The notes: a model not told the origin generated them from the sequence alone. Numbered from the stretch's first letter, positions 10,860 to 21,213 are shown. The stretch: 64,000 nucleotides of DNA from Agarophyton chilense (GCA_030374765.1 JARGXX010000115.1:1-64000), one strand, 5' to 3'. Numbers and translations: made by a program.

Positions 10860-11714
10860 TTACACAAAAACTTTCTCACTGGGGTCTGTCCGGGCTATTG
10901 CTTGTTGCAGCCGCAGGCTCATTCTTTCGTAATCTGGAGGTGATTGCCCGAGGGACTCGTGAAATAAGGCCTGAATTTCGGAGGGTATCGGTGCCCCTAT
11001 TGCATTTCGAGCATCTACAGCCTTCTGAAAGTTATTCAACACTGTTCGATACTGTTTTTTGCTTAATCCATTCCAATTATACTCACCAATCTGATCAGTT
11101 GGCACAAGGCCTTCCTCGCTATTTCGATAGAGCCGAACCATCAATTGAAACCAGTCCCCCACGTCATTGGATGGATCAAATGCACGCTTTGAAGACTGTC
11201 CAAAGTCAATGAGAAAAAAATTATCCTTTTGCTCCCCGAGACCTCTGACAATATTAGATTCTTTGATGTCTCCGTGGCTAACGTTCAGACCGTGAAGGGC
11301 TCTCATGATATTAAATATCTGTTTGATGACAACCAGAATTTCTTTGTTGAAAAAGGGAGAGTCTGACTTTTCGTGAAGATCATCTAAAGATTCTCCAAAT
11401 TTTGTCATAATCAAAAACGGAATACCTTCATGTATTCCACTTTCAATCACTTCTGGCACGGAAAGAGTTGGAGCTCTACTTTTCAAGTCTAATAAAATTT
11501 TTCGTTCGTTGTCCAAGTCATCCTTGGCATCTTCCTGCGCATCATATTCATCGTCCGAATCTACTTCTAAATTACAAGCCACACCAAATTTTACAACGGC
11601 CTCTTCTTCGTTATTCGTGCTATCAGTTACCAAGTAGACAGCTCCAGCCCCTCCAGAACCTATAAGAGTTCCAACAGTCCATCTGTTGTTTAAGACATTC
11701 CCAGTGAGATTCAT
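10860..11714 (-). CDS. Atypical protein kinase, block 1 left arm
   Basis: 284 residues. The N-lobe has a Gly-rich loop at 18-27 (IGSGGAGAVY), the ATP-binding Lys at 42 (VVKF), an acidic insert at 50-69, and Glu70 as candidate for the Lys-pairing helix-C residue. The catalytic loop HGDIKESN is at 147-154 (Asp149, Asn154) and the metal-binding DFG at 170-172. Only about 12 residues separate DFG from the helix starting DVGDW at 184, where ordinary kinases have about 40, so the activation segment and APE motif are missing. Such shortness is known in Bud32 and RIO kinases; HGD-IK also recalls the VRK/CK1 branch. All catalytic residues are present, so activity is plausible. It converges on the secreted gene. 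Substrate unknown. Confidence 0.85.
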   Translation of the reverse strand: MNLTGNVLNNRWTVGTLIGSGGAGAVYLVTDSTNNEEEAVVKFGVACNLEVDSDDEYDAQEDAKDDLDNERKILLDLKSRAPTLSVPEVIESGIHEGIPFLIMTKFGESLDDLHEKSDSPFFNKEILVVIKQIFNIMRALHGLNVSHGDIKESNIVRGLGEQKDNFFLIDFGQSSKRAFDPSNDVGDWFQLMVRLYRNSEEGLVPTDQIGEYNWNGLSKKQYRTVLNNFQKAVDARNAIGAPIPSEIQALFHESLGQSPPDYERMSLRLQQAIARTDPSEKVFV

Positions 11715-13128
11715 TATGGTTCTGAGCTATGTTCTAGCGCATGGTCTTTCTAGCACGCAACGGAGCTAAAGTGCATTTGATATATAATACCGCATTTCGT
11801 GAACACAGAACAAGAAATATGTCTTCTTTTAAAGCACTTGAGTCCGGCTTGGAAAAAAACTGCTGGAGAGAAATTGTAACAGGCAATGCTCATAGAAATG
11901 AATTATTTTAGAGATTGCAGTGTCTCCTATTATGATTTGAAAGAATATATATATGGTAGATGTTCAGAATGAAAGTCACATCAGCACAAGCTTTTAGAAC
12001 CCATTCTATGTCATCGGTTTATCTCAAATATATTTGATTTCAATGCAGTTTTTCATTTCTATAAAGCCTAAAAGTTGACTTGAATAAATTATTCGCTCGC
12101 TTGGGAAAGCTACATCATAATGCTTGAATGGTAAGTTTCAGTCACACTGTTCCAGAACGTTGACGTTTAGAGTCTCGTATTAAAGCACTTTTGTATCTGG
12201 TACGGCTAGAATGTTCAATTAATAGTGTAGTAAAAATGAAGGATATAAAGGGTGCTGGAGAGTGGACTCGAAGGTCCAAACAACTGACAAATCCTACGAA
12301 GGAGAACAGTGATTTACCTACAGCTGCTCGCACCACGGTACCTCAGATTGCACCGTCTCAGGTATTTTCATGACTGCGGTGGCTGGTATCTACAGCTCAT
12401 AGCATCCCAGAAAGAAATGTTCAATTCACCAATGGCACGAGTTTGAATTTTCTTTGAAAGTGATCACGGAATCAGGCAATTGCATGAATGGCTTTTCAAG
12501 GGGCGAAGAAGATGTTTTCTCTTGCTGTGCGCATGATGACGTTTTGGGAAAGCAGTACGGCCGACACAAAGATCTCAGTGTCACGATGACATTGACTGAG
12601 CATATGCACTAACATTGAATCAGGCACACGTATACAAATCCACGAGAAGACAGGATTGCAACCGAAACAGCACAGTGTCGGTTTAATTAGATCTATCGGT
12701 CCGATCTATGAATTCTCCGTCACACTCTGAATTCAAGAGACGTTGTACCCTGTCTAAACCTAATAATCCATCCTCTTGAACACGATGCTGTGTTGGAAGT
12801 TACATCGCCTTCCGTGTGCCGTATTATCCCTGGTTTACACGTATCGTACCTCTCATCATGCTTTTCTGATCGTTCCCCTTTACACACTTTCTTTAAGGTA
12901 CAGTGGCTTGCAAGGCAACATTTGCTTTCTGCGGTGTGATCTGAGTATATCCACCTGCTTTCGAGTACAATATAGTCTTTAGTAAAATACCACTTAAACT
13001 GGTCTCCCGACTTAGAAAGAAGTACATTTGTGTAGAACAATTCGTCAACGGTACAAGAACTTTCGTGTTCAAGACATTAAATATCGTCTGCGAACGACAA
13101 AAGCTAAAATAGAGATTAATTGCAGGCA
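11715..13128. other. Kinase upstream region to spacer edge
   Basis: AT-rich upstream DNA with the kinase TATA element (11,780-11,786, minus). The open frames near 12,142-12,336 and 12,720-13,040 have no ATG and look like chance. Positions 13,000-13,017 match the TE-A primer-binding site exactly. Mirrored at 14,749-16,162 and repeated in block 2. Confidence 0.5.
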
Positions 13129-14748
13129 AGATACGATAGAGTCTGATGTAAGACCAAAATCAGTTTTCCAAGAGTAGTTTACAAATAAAGAGTATATTGG
13201 CTATCATCAAGGTTTGTATGCGTTCCCAAAACATTTAAAAAGTCCAAGATATTTGCGAGCGCAGATGTGATAATCAGTACTTTCAAAAACAGCAGACCAC
13301 CCTGAAAGTAAAAACAGAAAAAGAATTCTACGAGAGTAGACAAAAAGAGGTAAATATATAAAACATGACTCTTTCAAGGAAAGAAGAATAATATTTATCT
13401 GGCAACACCACTTGATGACGTCAAAACGCCAAACGTCTACGCATCGCCACAGGCTTCATCAACACGAAAGTGAATCATTCGAAACAATGGCTGCACCGAC
13501 ATCAGGCTCACAGCGCTTGGCATTGTTCTATTCGGGTGGCTAAAAAGGTCTCTATCGCCTGTGTAACTGACACTCGAGTCGTTTTGATGTGTATCCAACC
13601 GAAACTGATGTTGTTTCTTTTGAATATGTTCAAACGAGTCCAGGCGCATGAAAAACTCCTTTGCCACGTCAATCACCCGACCTTTTTCTAGGCGGCTCCG
13701 GAAGCTTTTCAACCAGGTCTGTGCGCGATCACGACACCGATCGTCGGACTTGATCTTTCGAAAACCCTAACAACCACTCTCTTGGGGTGCTGCTTGCCAA
13801 CTGGACGTGCTTTCTTGCACCGTCAGACCAGCTGAGATACTGATATTCTTGGCCCCCGCCTCTTCAGAGTCAACGCTTAGCAGTGCTGCGACGCCTGAAG
13901 AGGCTTCTGTGATCCAAACTATGCATTAAAGGTCCTATTGCGTTCTTTGCTATATTCCTGGCACCATCTGAAGCACAAGCAAACGATAAACATATATGTA
14001 TAAAAGGCAAAACTACAATATCTGGTAGAACACTAAGTATTGGGTCGCTTCGGATGTGCAAGGTAGATTGACTACTCGTAGGCAGCGCATTATTGCTCGA
14101 AAAACGAGTAGAATAGTCTTTGTCGGCGATAATGTCTAGAGCCTAAATCCTCGTCGCCCGAGCCTCACTGGGCGCGACGGCGATGTCGCTGGTGCGCTAA
14201 GCACTATCGCTCGCTACATATAATTAATGTAATTCATTAATGTTAGTTTTAATACAGTGCCAACTTCCACTAACTCTGCTGTCCCACGTGTCCAATCCAC
14301 CTCAGTGGGCGCAGCACTACTCATTTGTCGTCTGCAAGACCAAACCTTTTGAAAAAGAACCAAATGCCAAGCATCCCCTCAAAAAGTTGTTACACTTGAC
14401 TACCGTACATCTTGAAAACATCTTTCTAACTTTTAAAATTCTTAAAATTCTTATAGTACGAGACATCTGTGGAACGTATTAGTGCACGTCTAGTGTGCAT
14501 TGAGCGAACACCTACATCGTAGCTTTTATATATCGTCTACGTCTATCTGATGTAGATCCAATGAACATATTTCGCGCATCTTATAGACCCCCCAAATCTC
14601 AAGCTTAACGGGTCAAACTCAAGCAGATCCAAGAACTCTTGGATATCCATCGAACATCTCTTTAGTTTAATGGGAATCTGTCATCTTTTTCGAAAAGTCT
14701 CGCAAAAAGCAAGATTAGTTGGAATGCTGGTGCTCGAAGGCGTGCAGG
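13129..14748 (+). repeat. Spacer between inverted arms, orientation 1
   Basis: 1,620 bases between the two arms, present in the opposite orientation at 59,709-61,328 with the same length and matching ends. It holds an ORF on the minus strand with one internal stop (13,437-13,925) and an unrecognised 80-codon ATG ORF on the plus strand (14,240-14,482). The rest is A+T-rich with nothing recognisable. The part 14,100-14,230 holds a short GC-rich stretch next to an AT-rich one. Confidence 0.95.
13437..13925 (-). pseudogene. Spacer ORF with one internal stop, orientation 1
   Basis: Read on the minus strand this frame is open for 52 codons, hits TAG at 13,767-13,769, then stays open for 109 codons to 13,437. 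The second half is rich in charged residues (RAQTWLKSFRSRLEKG and following) and has no early ATG; the first Met is about 40 codons in. The TAG lies inside GTTGTTAG, which could also be a 3' splice site, so this may be an exon of a spliced gene rather than a broken one. No family recognised. Confidence 0.3.
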
Positions 14749-16090
14749 TGCCTGCAATTAATCTCTATTTTAGCTTTTGTCGTTCGCAGACGATATTTAA
14801 TGTCTTGAACACGAAAGTTCTTGTACCGTTGACGAATTGTTCTACACAAATGTACTTCTTTCTAAGTCGGGAGACCAGTTTAAGTGGTATTTTACTAAAG
14901 ACTATATTGTACTCGAAAGCAGGTGGATATACTCAGATCACACCGCAGAAAGCAAATGTTGCCTTGCAAGCCACTGTACCTTAAAGAAAGTGTGTAAAGG
15001 GGAACGATCAGAAAAGCATGATGAGAGGTACGATACGTGTAAACCAGGGATAATACGGCACACGGAAGGCGATGTAACTTCCAACACAGCATCGTGTTCA
15101 AGAGGATGGATTATTAGGTTTAGACAGGGTACAACGTCTCTTGAATTCAGAGTGTGACGGAGAATTCATAGATCGGACCGATAGATCTAATTAAACCGAC
15201 ACTGTGCTGTTTCGGTTGCAATCCTGTCTTCTCGTGGATTTGTATACGTGTGCCTGATTCAATGTTAGTGCATATGCTCAGTCAATGTCATCGTGACACT
15301 GAGATCTTTGTGTCGGCCGTACTGCTTTCCCAAAACGTCATCATGCGCACAGCAAGAGAAAACATCTTCTTCGCCCCTTGAAAAGCCATTCATGCAATTG
15401 CCTGATTCCGTGATCACTTTCAAAGAAAATTCAAACTCGTGCCATTGGTGAATTGAACATTTCTTTCTGGGATGCTATGAGCTGTAGATACCAGCCACCG
15501 CAGTCATGAAAATACCTGAGACGGTGCAATCTGAGGTACCGTGGTGCGAGCAGCTGTAGGTAAATCACTGTTCTCCTTCGTAGGATTTGTCAGTTGTTTG
15601 GACCTTCGAGTCCACTCTCCAGCACCCTTTATATCCTTCATTTTTACTACACTATTAATTGAACATTCTAGCCGTACCAGATACAAAAGTGCTTTAATAC
15701 GAGACTCTAAACGTCAACGTTCTGGAACAGTGTGACTGAAACTTACCATTCAAGCATTATGATGTAGCTTTCCCAAGCGAGCGAATAATTTATTCAAGTC
15801 AACTTTTAGGCTTTATAGAAATGAAAAACTGCATTGAAATCAAATATATTTGAGATAAACCGATGACATAGAATGGGTTCTAAAAGCTTGTGCTGATGTG
15901 ACTTTCATTCTGAACATCTACCATATATATATTCTTTCAAATCATAATAGGAGACACTGCAATCTCTAAAATAATTCATTTCTATGAGCATTGCCTGTTA
16001 CAATTTCTCTCCAGCAGTTTTTTTCCAAGCCGGACTCAAGTGCTTTAAAAGAAGACATATTTCTTGTTCTGTGTTCACGAAATGCGGTAT

Positions 16091-16097
16091 TATATAT
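16091..16097 (+). promoter_or_regulatory. TATA-like element of kinase gene
   Basis: TATATAT within an AT-rich stretch, 66 bases before the kinase ATG at 16,163. Mirrored at 11,780-11,786 for the left-arm kinase, and repeated in block 2. Confidence 0.45.
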
Positions 16098-16162
16098 CAA
16101 ATGCACTTTAGCTCCGTTGCGTGCTAGAAAGACCATGCGCTAGAACATAGCTCAGAACCATA

Positions 16163-17017
16163 ATGAATCTCACTGGGAATGTCTTAAACAACAGATGGAC
16201 TGTTGGAACTCTTATAGGTTCTGGAGGGGCTGGAGCTGTCTACTTGGTAACTGATAGCACGAATAACGAAGAAGAGGCCGTTGTAAAATTTGGTGTGGCT
16301 TGTAATTTAGAAGTAGATTCGGACGATGAATATGATGCGCAGGAAGATGCCAAGGATGACTTGGACAACGAACGAAAAATTTTATTAGACTTGAAAAGTA
16401 GAGCTCCAACTCTTTCCGTGCCAGAAGTGATTGAAAGTGGAATACATGAAGGTATTCCGTTTTTGATTATGACAAAATTTGGAGAATCTTTAGATGATCT
16501 TCACGAAAAGTCAGACTCTCCCTTTTTCAACAAAGAAATTCTGGTTGTCATCAAACAGATATTTAATATCATGAGAGCCCTTCACGGTCTGAACGTTAGC
16601 CACGGAGACATCAAAGAATCTAATATTGTCAGAGGTCTCGGGGAGCAAAAGGATAATTTTTTTCTCATTGACTTTGGACAGTCTTCAAAGCGTGCATTTG
16701 ATCCATCCAATGACGTGGGGGACTGGTTTCAATTGATGGTTCGGCTCTATCGAAATAGCGAGGAAGGCCTTGTGCCAACTGATCAGATTGGTGAGTATAA
16801 TTGGAATGGATTAAGCAAAAAACAGTATCGAACAGTGTTGAATAACTTTCAGAAGGCTGTAGATGCTCGAAATGCAATAGGGGCACCGATACCCTCCGAA
16901 ATTCAGGCCTTATTTCACGAGTCCCTCGGGCAATCACCTCCAGATTACGAAAGAATGAGCCTGCGGCTGCAACAAGCAATAGCCCGGACAGACCCCAGTG
17001 AGAAAGTTTTTGTGTAA
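16163..17017 (+). CDS. Atypical protein kinase, block 1 right arm
   Basis: Protein identical to the 10,860-11,714 copy, mirror orientation. The ATG at 16,163 is the first in frame and lies 66 bases after a TATATAT box. Gly-rich loop, Lys42, Asp149, Asn154 and the DFG are all kept. The gene faces the spacer with its promoter side, so the two kinase promoters of one block point away from each other across the spacer. Confidence 0.85.
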   Translation: MNLTGNVLNNRWTVGTLIGSGGAGAVYLVTDSTNNEEEAVVKFGVACNLEVDSDDEYDAQEDAKDDLDNERKILLDLKSRAPTLSVPEVIESGIHEGIPFLIMTKFGESLDDLHEKSDSPFFNKEILVVIKQIFNIMRALHGLNVSHGDIKESNIVRGLGEQKDNFFLIDFGQSSKRAFDPSNDVGDWFQLMVRLYRNSEEGLVPTDQIGEYNWNGLSKKQYRTVLNNFQKAVDARNAIGAPIPSEIQALFHESLGQSPPDYERMSLRLQQAIARTDPSEKVFV

Positions 17018-18373
17018 GAGAGTTTAAGACCGTTCGGGTGGTCGCTTTCCGCCCGATACGGAGGGCAAGGCGAGTCGGGATTTTTAATGTAGTCTAGTTT
17101 CTAGTCTAACTTAGTAGTCGTCAAAGCCGTTTGTAAAGCTGTTACGTAGCTTACAATCTGAAAAATCCTTGTATTAAAACAATTCTTTTTTAGCGTAAAT
17201 CTTAGTGAAAGGTCTCTCGTCACTCTCGCTCCGATAAATCCAAGATCGTTGCGCGTTGCTTTCCATTCAGCTGTATACTTGGTGCTGTAACAGAGATGAT
17301 ATTTAGCTTTGAATGAACTAGTCGACCTCTCACTCGTTGCAAAACTTCCCAAACTTTTCACGTCATCCCCTGGATTCAATAGAACGTAGACGTATCTGAC
17401 TCTGCGTCACGATTCGCTTGGTCCTACAAAACAACTTTTTGCATCGGTAGAGCATTATGAACTCACTGCGTTTGCCAAAGTGTTGAACATCTTAACGAAC
17501 CAAATCCGAAGAAGTGTTGTTTGCACGGGCTGCACAGAAGCGAAGTGTAACGTAATTAGTGTAACGTAGCTCGTCTAGCTGTTCGACTACTCGTTAAAGA
17601 CCATAAGAGTGCGCAACGTAGATATTTTTACTTATGCCAGCAATTCTAGACGACGTATGGAGCGCAACTGTGCCACCCACGAAGTTTTAGGTAGCAATCT
17701 AGGTTTTCAAATAATATGTTGACCAAACGCAGTCTTGTGGAACCCAACCCACGCTGTTGAATTCAACGCTCCCCGAACTGCGGGAGCTACACAATAAAAG
17801 CCCCGCTCTTCTGAGAAGCCCTGGAAAAGAGAGATGCAGCTTGGGAAGCAGCCTGCCAAGGAATTTTCGTGCCTGTTCTTTGCGCCTTTCTCAACAGCAC
17901 GCGTAGGCTCTCGTGCGCCGTAGCGTTTGCGAGCAACAGAGACAACTGTTAGAACACAAAACCAGATGACAGTTTAAACCGAACCACCGTCTGGAGTACA
18001 GTAGTTCGGTGTGGCATAACAGCTCCTGCGGTTTCTATAAACGTCTAGCCTACAGACTACTACCAAAGTAAAAGGATAACCAGCTTACCTCCCGACTCGG
18101 GCGGGCAGGCGTCGACCACCCGGATTCTGTTCCTCTCTTTCGAAATCTTCCTCCCCTCCGATCCGCTCATCTGTGCATTTGTGCGCATACACGTATGCTT
18201 TATGGCGCAAAGCCTCTCTTTTATCGTAGTGCAACATAAATCATGTTCATAAATATGGAAAGTCATCTAGATATTTAAAGGATGGTACGCAAAAGTTGAT
18301 CTCGTAGGGACTAACATTTTTCAGACAGACATTTGCATTTCCTTTCTGCCCCGTTTTCCCATCAGGCACAAAT

Positions 18374-19042
18374 TTAAGCTTGAAGAGTGAATCTGGTGTG
18401 GTGCTGAGCGCTGACAATCTCAACAGTTCCAACTTCTGTCGCAGCGCAGCCAGATTGGGTCGCAGGGCTGACGGTTGAGGACAATAGGGCGCCAGGGACA
18501 GCTGCGCCATCAGACTTCCTTCTCAAAGAGGCCTTGAGAGTCACATTTCCTTCGTCTTCACTTCCATGCCATCCGGCGAGAGCAGCGACAGCAGTGGATC
18601 CAGACCACTTACCATCGGCAAGAGCACCGGCAATGTCCACGACGACAGTTTCCTTACCTCCATAGCTTGTGTCATCTCCACCGAAGTCAAGATAGGCAGT
18701 ATCCGGGCTACAAGAAAATCCAACATTTCCAGTCAGGAACCGGGTGCTCGTATCCAGATCGGACTGGCTCTCACTCCATGAGTACTCCAAGACGAGTTCA
18801 ACCAGCGGCAGATGAACGTTGGGGATCATGAACGAATCTTCGGGCAGCTCACAGGCAAATCCATTCTGGGGGACTGAGCATGAGGAGACGGCGCAGACGG
18901 CGCGAGTGACGGGGTTGTTGCATTCACGCACGGATGTGGCACGGTTGGGGTTGCATCGATTGGGGCATATGTCAACAGTGTTTTGCGCCATGGCCCAAGC
19001 GGCCAAAGACAAGAGAACGGTGGAAGCGAAGAAAGATTTCAT
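18374..19042 (-). CDS. Secreted Cys-rich protein, block 1 right arm
   Basis: Protein identical to the copy at 8,835-9,503, in mirror orientation. Its upstream region differs from the left-arm copy by one extra A about 270 bases before the ATG (near 19,313). It is head to head with the small gene at 19,727, and with the diverged paralogue at 21,214 about 2.2 kb away. A coding SNP is absent; the one nearby substitution (18,329) lies 45 bases past the stop. Confidence 0.85.
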   Translation of the reverse strand: MKSFFASTVLLSLAAWAMAQNTVDICPNRCNPNRATSVRECNNPVTRAVCAVSSCSVPQNGFACELPEDSFMIPNVHLPLVELVLEYSWSESQSDLDTSTRFLTGNVGFSCSPDTAYLDFGGDDTSYGGKETVVVDIAGALADGKWSGSTAVAALAGWHGSEDEGNVTLKASLRRKSDGAAVPGALLSSTVSPATQSGCAATEVGTVEIVSAQHHTRFTLQA

Positions 19043-19136
19043 TGTGAGTGCTCGAAGAACTGGGTGTTTTGGGGAACGATTTGGCGACTTGGGTGATGGG
19101 ATAACATGAGAAGCTGTATTTCACTGTGACGGGGCT

Positions 19137-19144
19137 CTTATATA
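19137..19144 (-). promoter_or_regulatory. TATA box of secreted-protein gene (right arm)
   Basis: Mirror of 8,733-8,740, serving the gene at 18,374-19,042. Confidence 0.65.
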
Positions 19145-19602
19145 CCGTTTCTGTTCGGGTAATGGGTCCCACATGAAGGATACTGTTTCTCAGATCCATG
19201 ATACTAAAAACAGAGTTGGAGGAAGCGAAGCATTCCGGAGCACGACAACAAATGTGGTTGCGTTGGAGAGCCAAGGGGGCAGCAATGAGAAGCGGGTATG
19301 TAGGAACGCATTTAAATGGTCTTTCATAACAGTGACGATGCTTGGTTGGGTTTTGTTGGGTCAATTTGAACTCTACCTGATCTCTGGTCAACCCGGCACC
19401 CTTACTACCCGTACTGACGAACGATCGTTCCGGACATTCATATTTATTTCTTCATTGGCCTATCTTTGGGATAACTGAAAAGTTAAAACAAAACTTTTGT
19501 GGGACGTGTGCTCTTTGATGTCTCAAGCCCGTATCTTTTTGACATTGTAACGTTGTATTCCCACTGTACTTCGCAGCTCGGACTTTTAATAGAACACTGA
19601 GT

Positions 19603-19610
19603 TATAAAAG
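19603..19610 (+). promoter_or_regulatory. TATA box of small gene (right arm)
   Basis: TATAAAAG, 117 bases before the ATG at 19,727. Spacing matches the other genes, which is the main argument that the 119-codon frame is a gene. Confidence 0.45.
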
Positions 19611-19726
19611 CAGAGCAAACCACCTGTTTTGCACTCAAGACAAATATCGACCACTGTCCACATCACCTTGTGCGTTGCAATGTACATAGATTGTCTTTCA
19701 TGTAACCAGAGCAAGCTGTTGGAGAT

Positions 19727-20086
19727 ATGAAGTGTGCGCCACACACTTTGGGCATTGTCGGTAGTACAACGAAGGATCCCCACTATGGAACAACACTAAT
19801 GCTCGTCGTATCTATTGAAAAGCACTCGAAACATTTTTCACGCACAAGCCAGTATCAGCAACATCCAACGCAGTCCTCGCCAGATATCCTGGTGGGCAAC
19901 GTTTTCACCAGTACGGATGTCTTTGTGTATGCCGGGCAATCAGCAGCTCGTTTACGTCCCAGCAGTACTTTCCGAGCACCTCCTCTTGTGTACTGGTTAC
20001 TATATTTTTACGGTTTCACCAAGCAGATCTTTGTGCTCTGCTGGCACCGGCAGGACTACAGAGAGCTTCTGCTCGGCGCTTTATGA
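19727..20086 (+). CDS. Small possible membrane protein, block 1 right arm
   Basis: 119 codons from an ATG 117 bases after a TATAAAAG box, the same promoter spacing as the secreted-protein genes. Residues about 88-108 (starting LVYWLLYFYGF) could form one membrane helix, followed by a basic, aromatic tail ending in LLLGAL. No signal peptide is evident and I recognise no family. It is divergent from the secreted gene. The left-arm versions lack two bases (TA) near residue 93 and so have a different C-terminus. It could be a true small gene whose right-arm form is intact, or a remnant; the TATA spacing favours a gene. Confidence 0.4.
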   Translation: MKCAPHTLGIVGSTTKDPHYGTTLMLVVSIEKHSKHFSRTSQYQQHPTQSSPDILVGNVFTSTDVFVYAGQSAARLRPSSTFRAPPLVYWLLYFYGFTKQIFVLCWHRQDYRELLLGAL

Positions 20087-20595
20087 TGTAGCACCAGATC
20101 TTCCAGCATCAAGAACAGGCGATGGCCTTTAGCGGGGAAGAGTCGGGGCAGAAAAGACCCGACGAGTGACTTGAGTTCGAGGCGCGGATACACTCTTTAC
20201 AAATGCGGCATCGGTAGATGTCCAGCGGTGTCGACTATTATCAGTAGCGCGGCGGGGTTGCCCTTTCACCTACAAATAATTTATTTAATGCGCTACCTAT
20301 TACACTGTTTTCCCCGACTGTTGATACAAGAACCGGCTCAGTTGTTTCTTGTTGTCGTGAGGGTAGTGCCAGTAAGTGTATGATGATAGGAAGGCTTCAT
20401 CTCAAGGAGAAGTACCCGGAGCCCAAACCCTACGTGTGTAGCGGCCTCTGTGACAATAAGCGCGTCTTACTATTGGTGTAAAACTTTACGGCCGCCCTGA
20501 TGATGAAAGGGAGGATAGGACTGCAAGGCTTCTCCTAGAATGCTTTACCCTGTCTTAATGGGAAAGGACAGGCAGACCTTTTAAGCAGTTCGTCG

Positions 20596-21213
20596 TTTTG
20601 TCGTGTGGCGATGCCTACCAGGAAAACACACCCGCTCAAGATCTTTTCATTGCACTTCGTCTACCTGGCGTTGGACACCGCCTGAGACAAGCCCTTTACA
20701 CCCCGGCCGGTGTCTTCAGCATGGTATGAGGGTTAACAATTTTTGTTTAATTCATGCCCTCAACCTTTTTTGGAGAGTTTTAATCTCTCAGTCATGCTGG
20801 TGAATCATCACGGAACATGTATGATTTGAGCTTACTGGTTATAAAATTATCACGACGCATTGTCTGCCATGGGCGTCATTCCATTCCAAAGACCGTCGAC
20901 TGACATATCGACATGAAGCAGAAATACCCCAGACTCTTTCTGTGGATGAGTGAGACGCTGTATATACTTGCTGTCTTCATTGTATGTCGCACAGTGGGAA
21001 TGACTGACGTCCAACTTTCATAGATTCTCATCCTTCTCGAACAACATTCTCGCTGCGAGGCCGCATCATCGATAGCATGCCAATGAGTTGGTGCGGAACC
21101 TATATAAGGAAAGAAAAGCAGAACAGTTTACGTCTCTTGACCTCTCTTTATAACTCTCGTTTGAAAATCGTTGTGCTCTCTTCAGCCTACTTTTCACATC
21201 TCTGCCCATCATA
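20596..21213 (+). other. Unique DNA between right arm and secreted paralogue
   Basis: Upstream region of the gene at 21,214. TATA and CCAAT lie near its right end. Nothing else recognised. Confidence 0.5.
21101..21108 (+). promoter_or_regulatory. TATA box of secreted paralogue
   Basis: TATATAAG, 106 bases before the ATG at 21,214, with CCAAT at 21,080-21,084. Near-identical element and spacing to the arm copies despite diverged coding sequence. Confidence 0.65.

Larger units (their letters stand above)
2..13128. repeat. Long direct repeat, copy 1 (offset 46,580)
   Basis: This stretch is repeated at 46,582-59,708 in the same orientation. By eye the only differences are single bases at 7,060, 7,736, 8,278 and 8,316 (partners 53,640, 54,316, 54,858, 54,896); the transposon part (2-6,588) looks identical. 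Base 1 differs from its partner 46,581, so the left limit cannot be told from a chance SNP at the window edge. The repeat stops at 13,128 only because the next 1,620 bases are inverted in copy 2; beyond them the match resumes (14,749 onward equals 61,329 onward) to the window end. Confidence 0.95.
7285..13128 (+). repeat. Inverted-repeat arm, block 1 left
   Basis: Reverse complement of 14,749-20,595. Paired positions add to 27,877 near the centre and to 27,880 at the outer end. The shift comes from two small indels: the right arm has an extra A near 8,564 (left coordinates) and an extra TA near 7,876. One substitution was noticed (9,548 C against T). Outward of 7,285 the flanks are unrelated. 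Gene order from outside to centre: small gene (minus), secreted protein (plus), kinase (minus). Confidence 0.97.
14749..20595 (-). repeat. Inverted-repeat arm, block 1 right
   Basis: Mirror image of 7,285-13,128 with the same three genes in opposite orientation. Its outer edge at 20,595 is followed by unique DNA leading to the secreted-protein paralogue at 21,214. Its inner edge carries TGCAGG-CA-CCTGCA straddling the arm/spacer junction (read on the minus strand). Confidence 0.97.

Noticed and set aside
14860..14877. tRNA gene ending at the CCA-like string
   Set aside because: No cloverleaf or T-loop consensus upstream, and nuclear tRNA genes do not encode CCA.
14837..15157. 106-codon frame next to the spacer
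   Set aside because: No ATG start, overlaps another open frame, composition looks random.
18972..19391. 139-codon frame upstream of and overlapping the secreted gene
   Set aside because: Starts at TTG, exists only because of the extra A in the right arm, and overlaps the promoter and signal peptide in another frame.
7285..20595. Organelle-type inverted repeat
   Set aside because: No rRNA, tRNA or organelle genes; the arms hold secreted-protein and kinase genes with TATA boxes next to nuclear retrotransposons.
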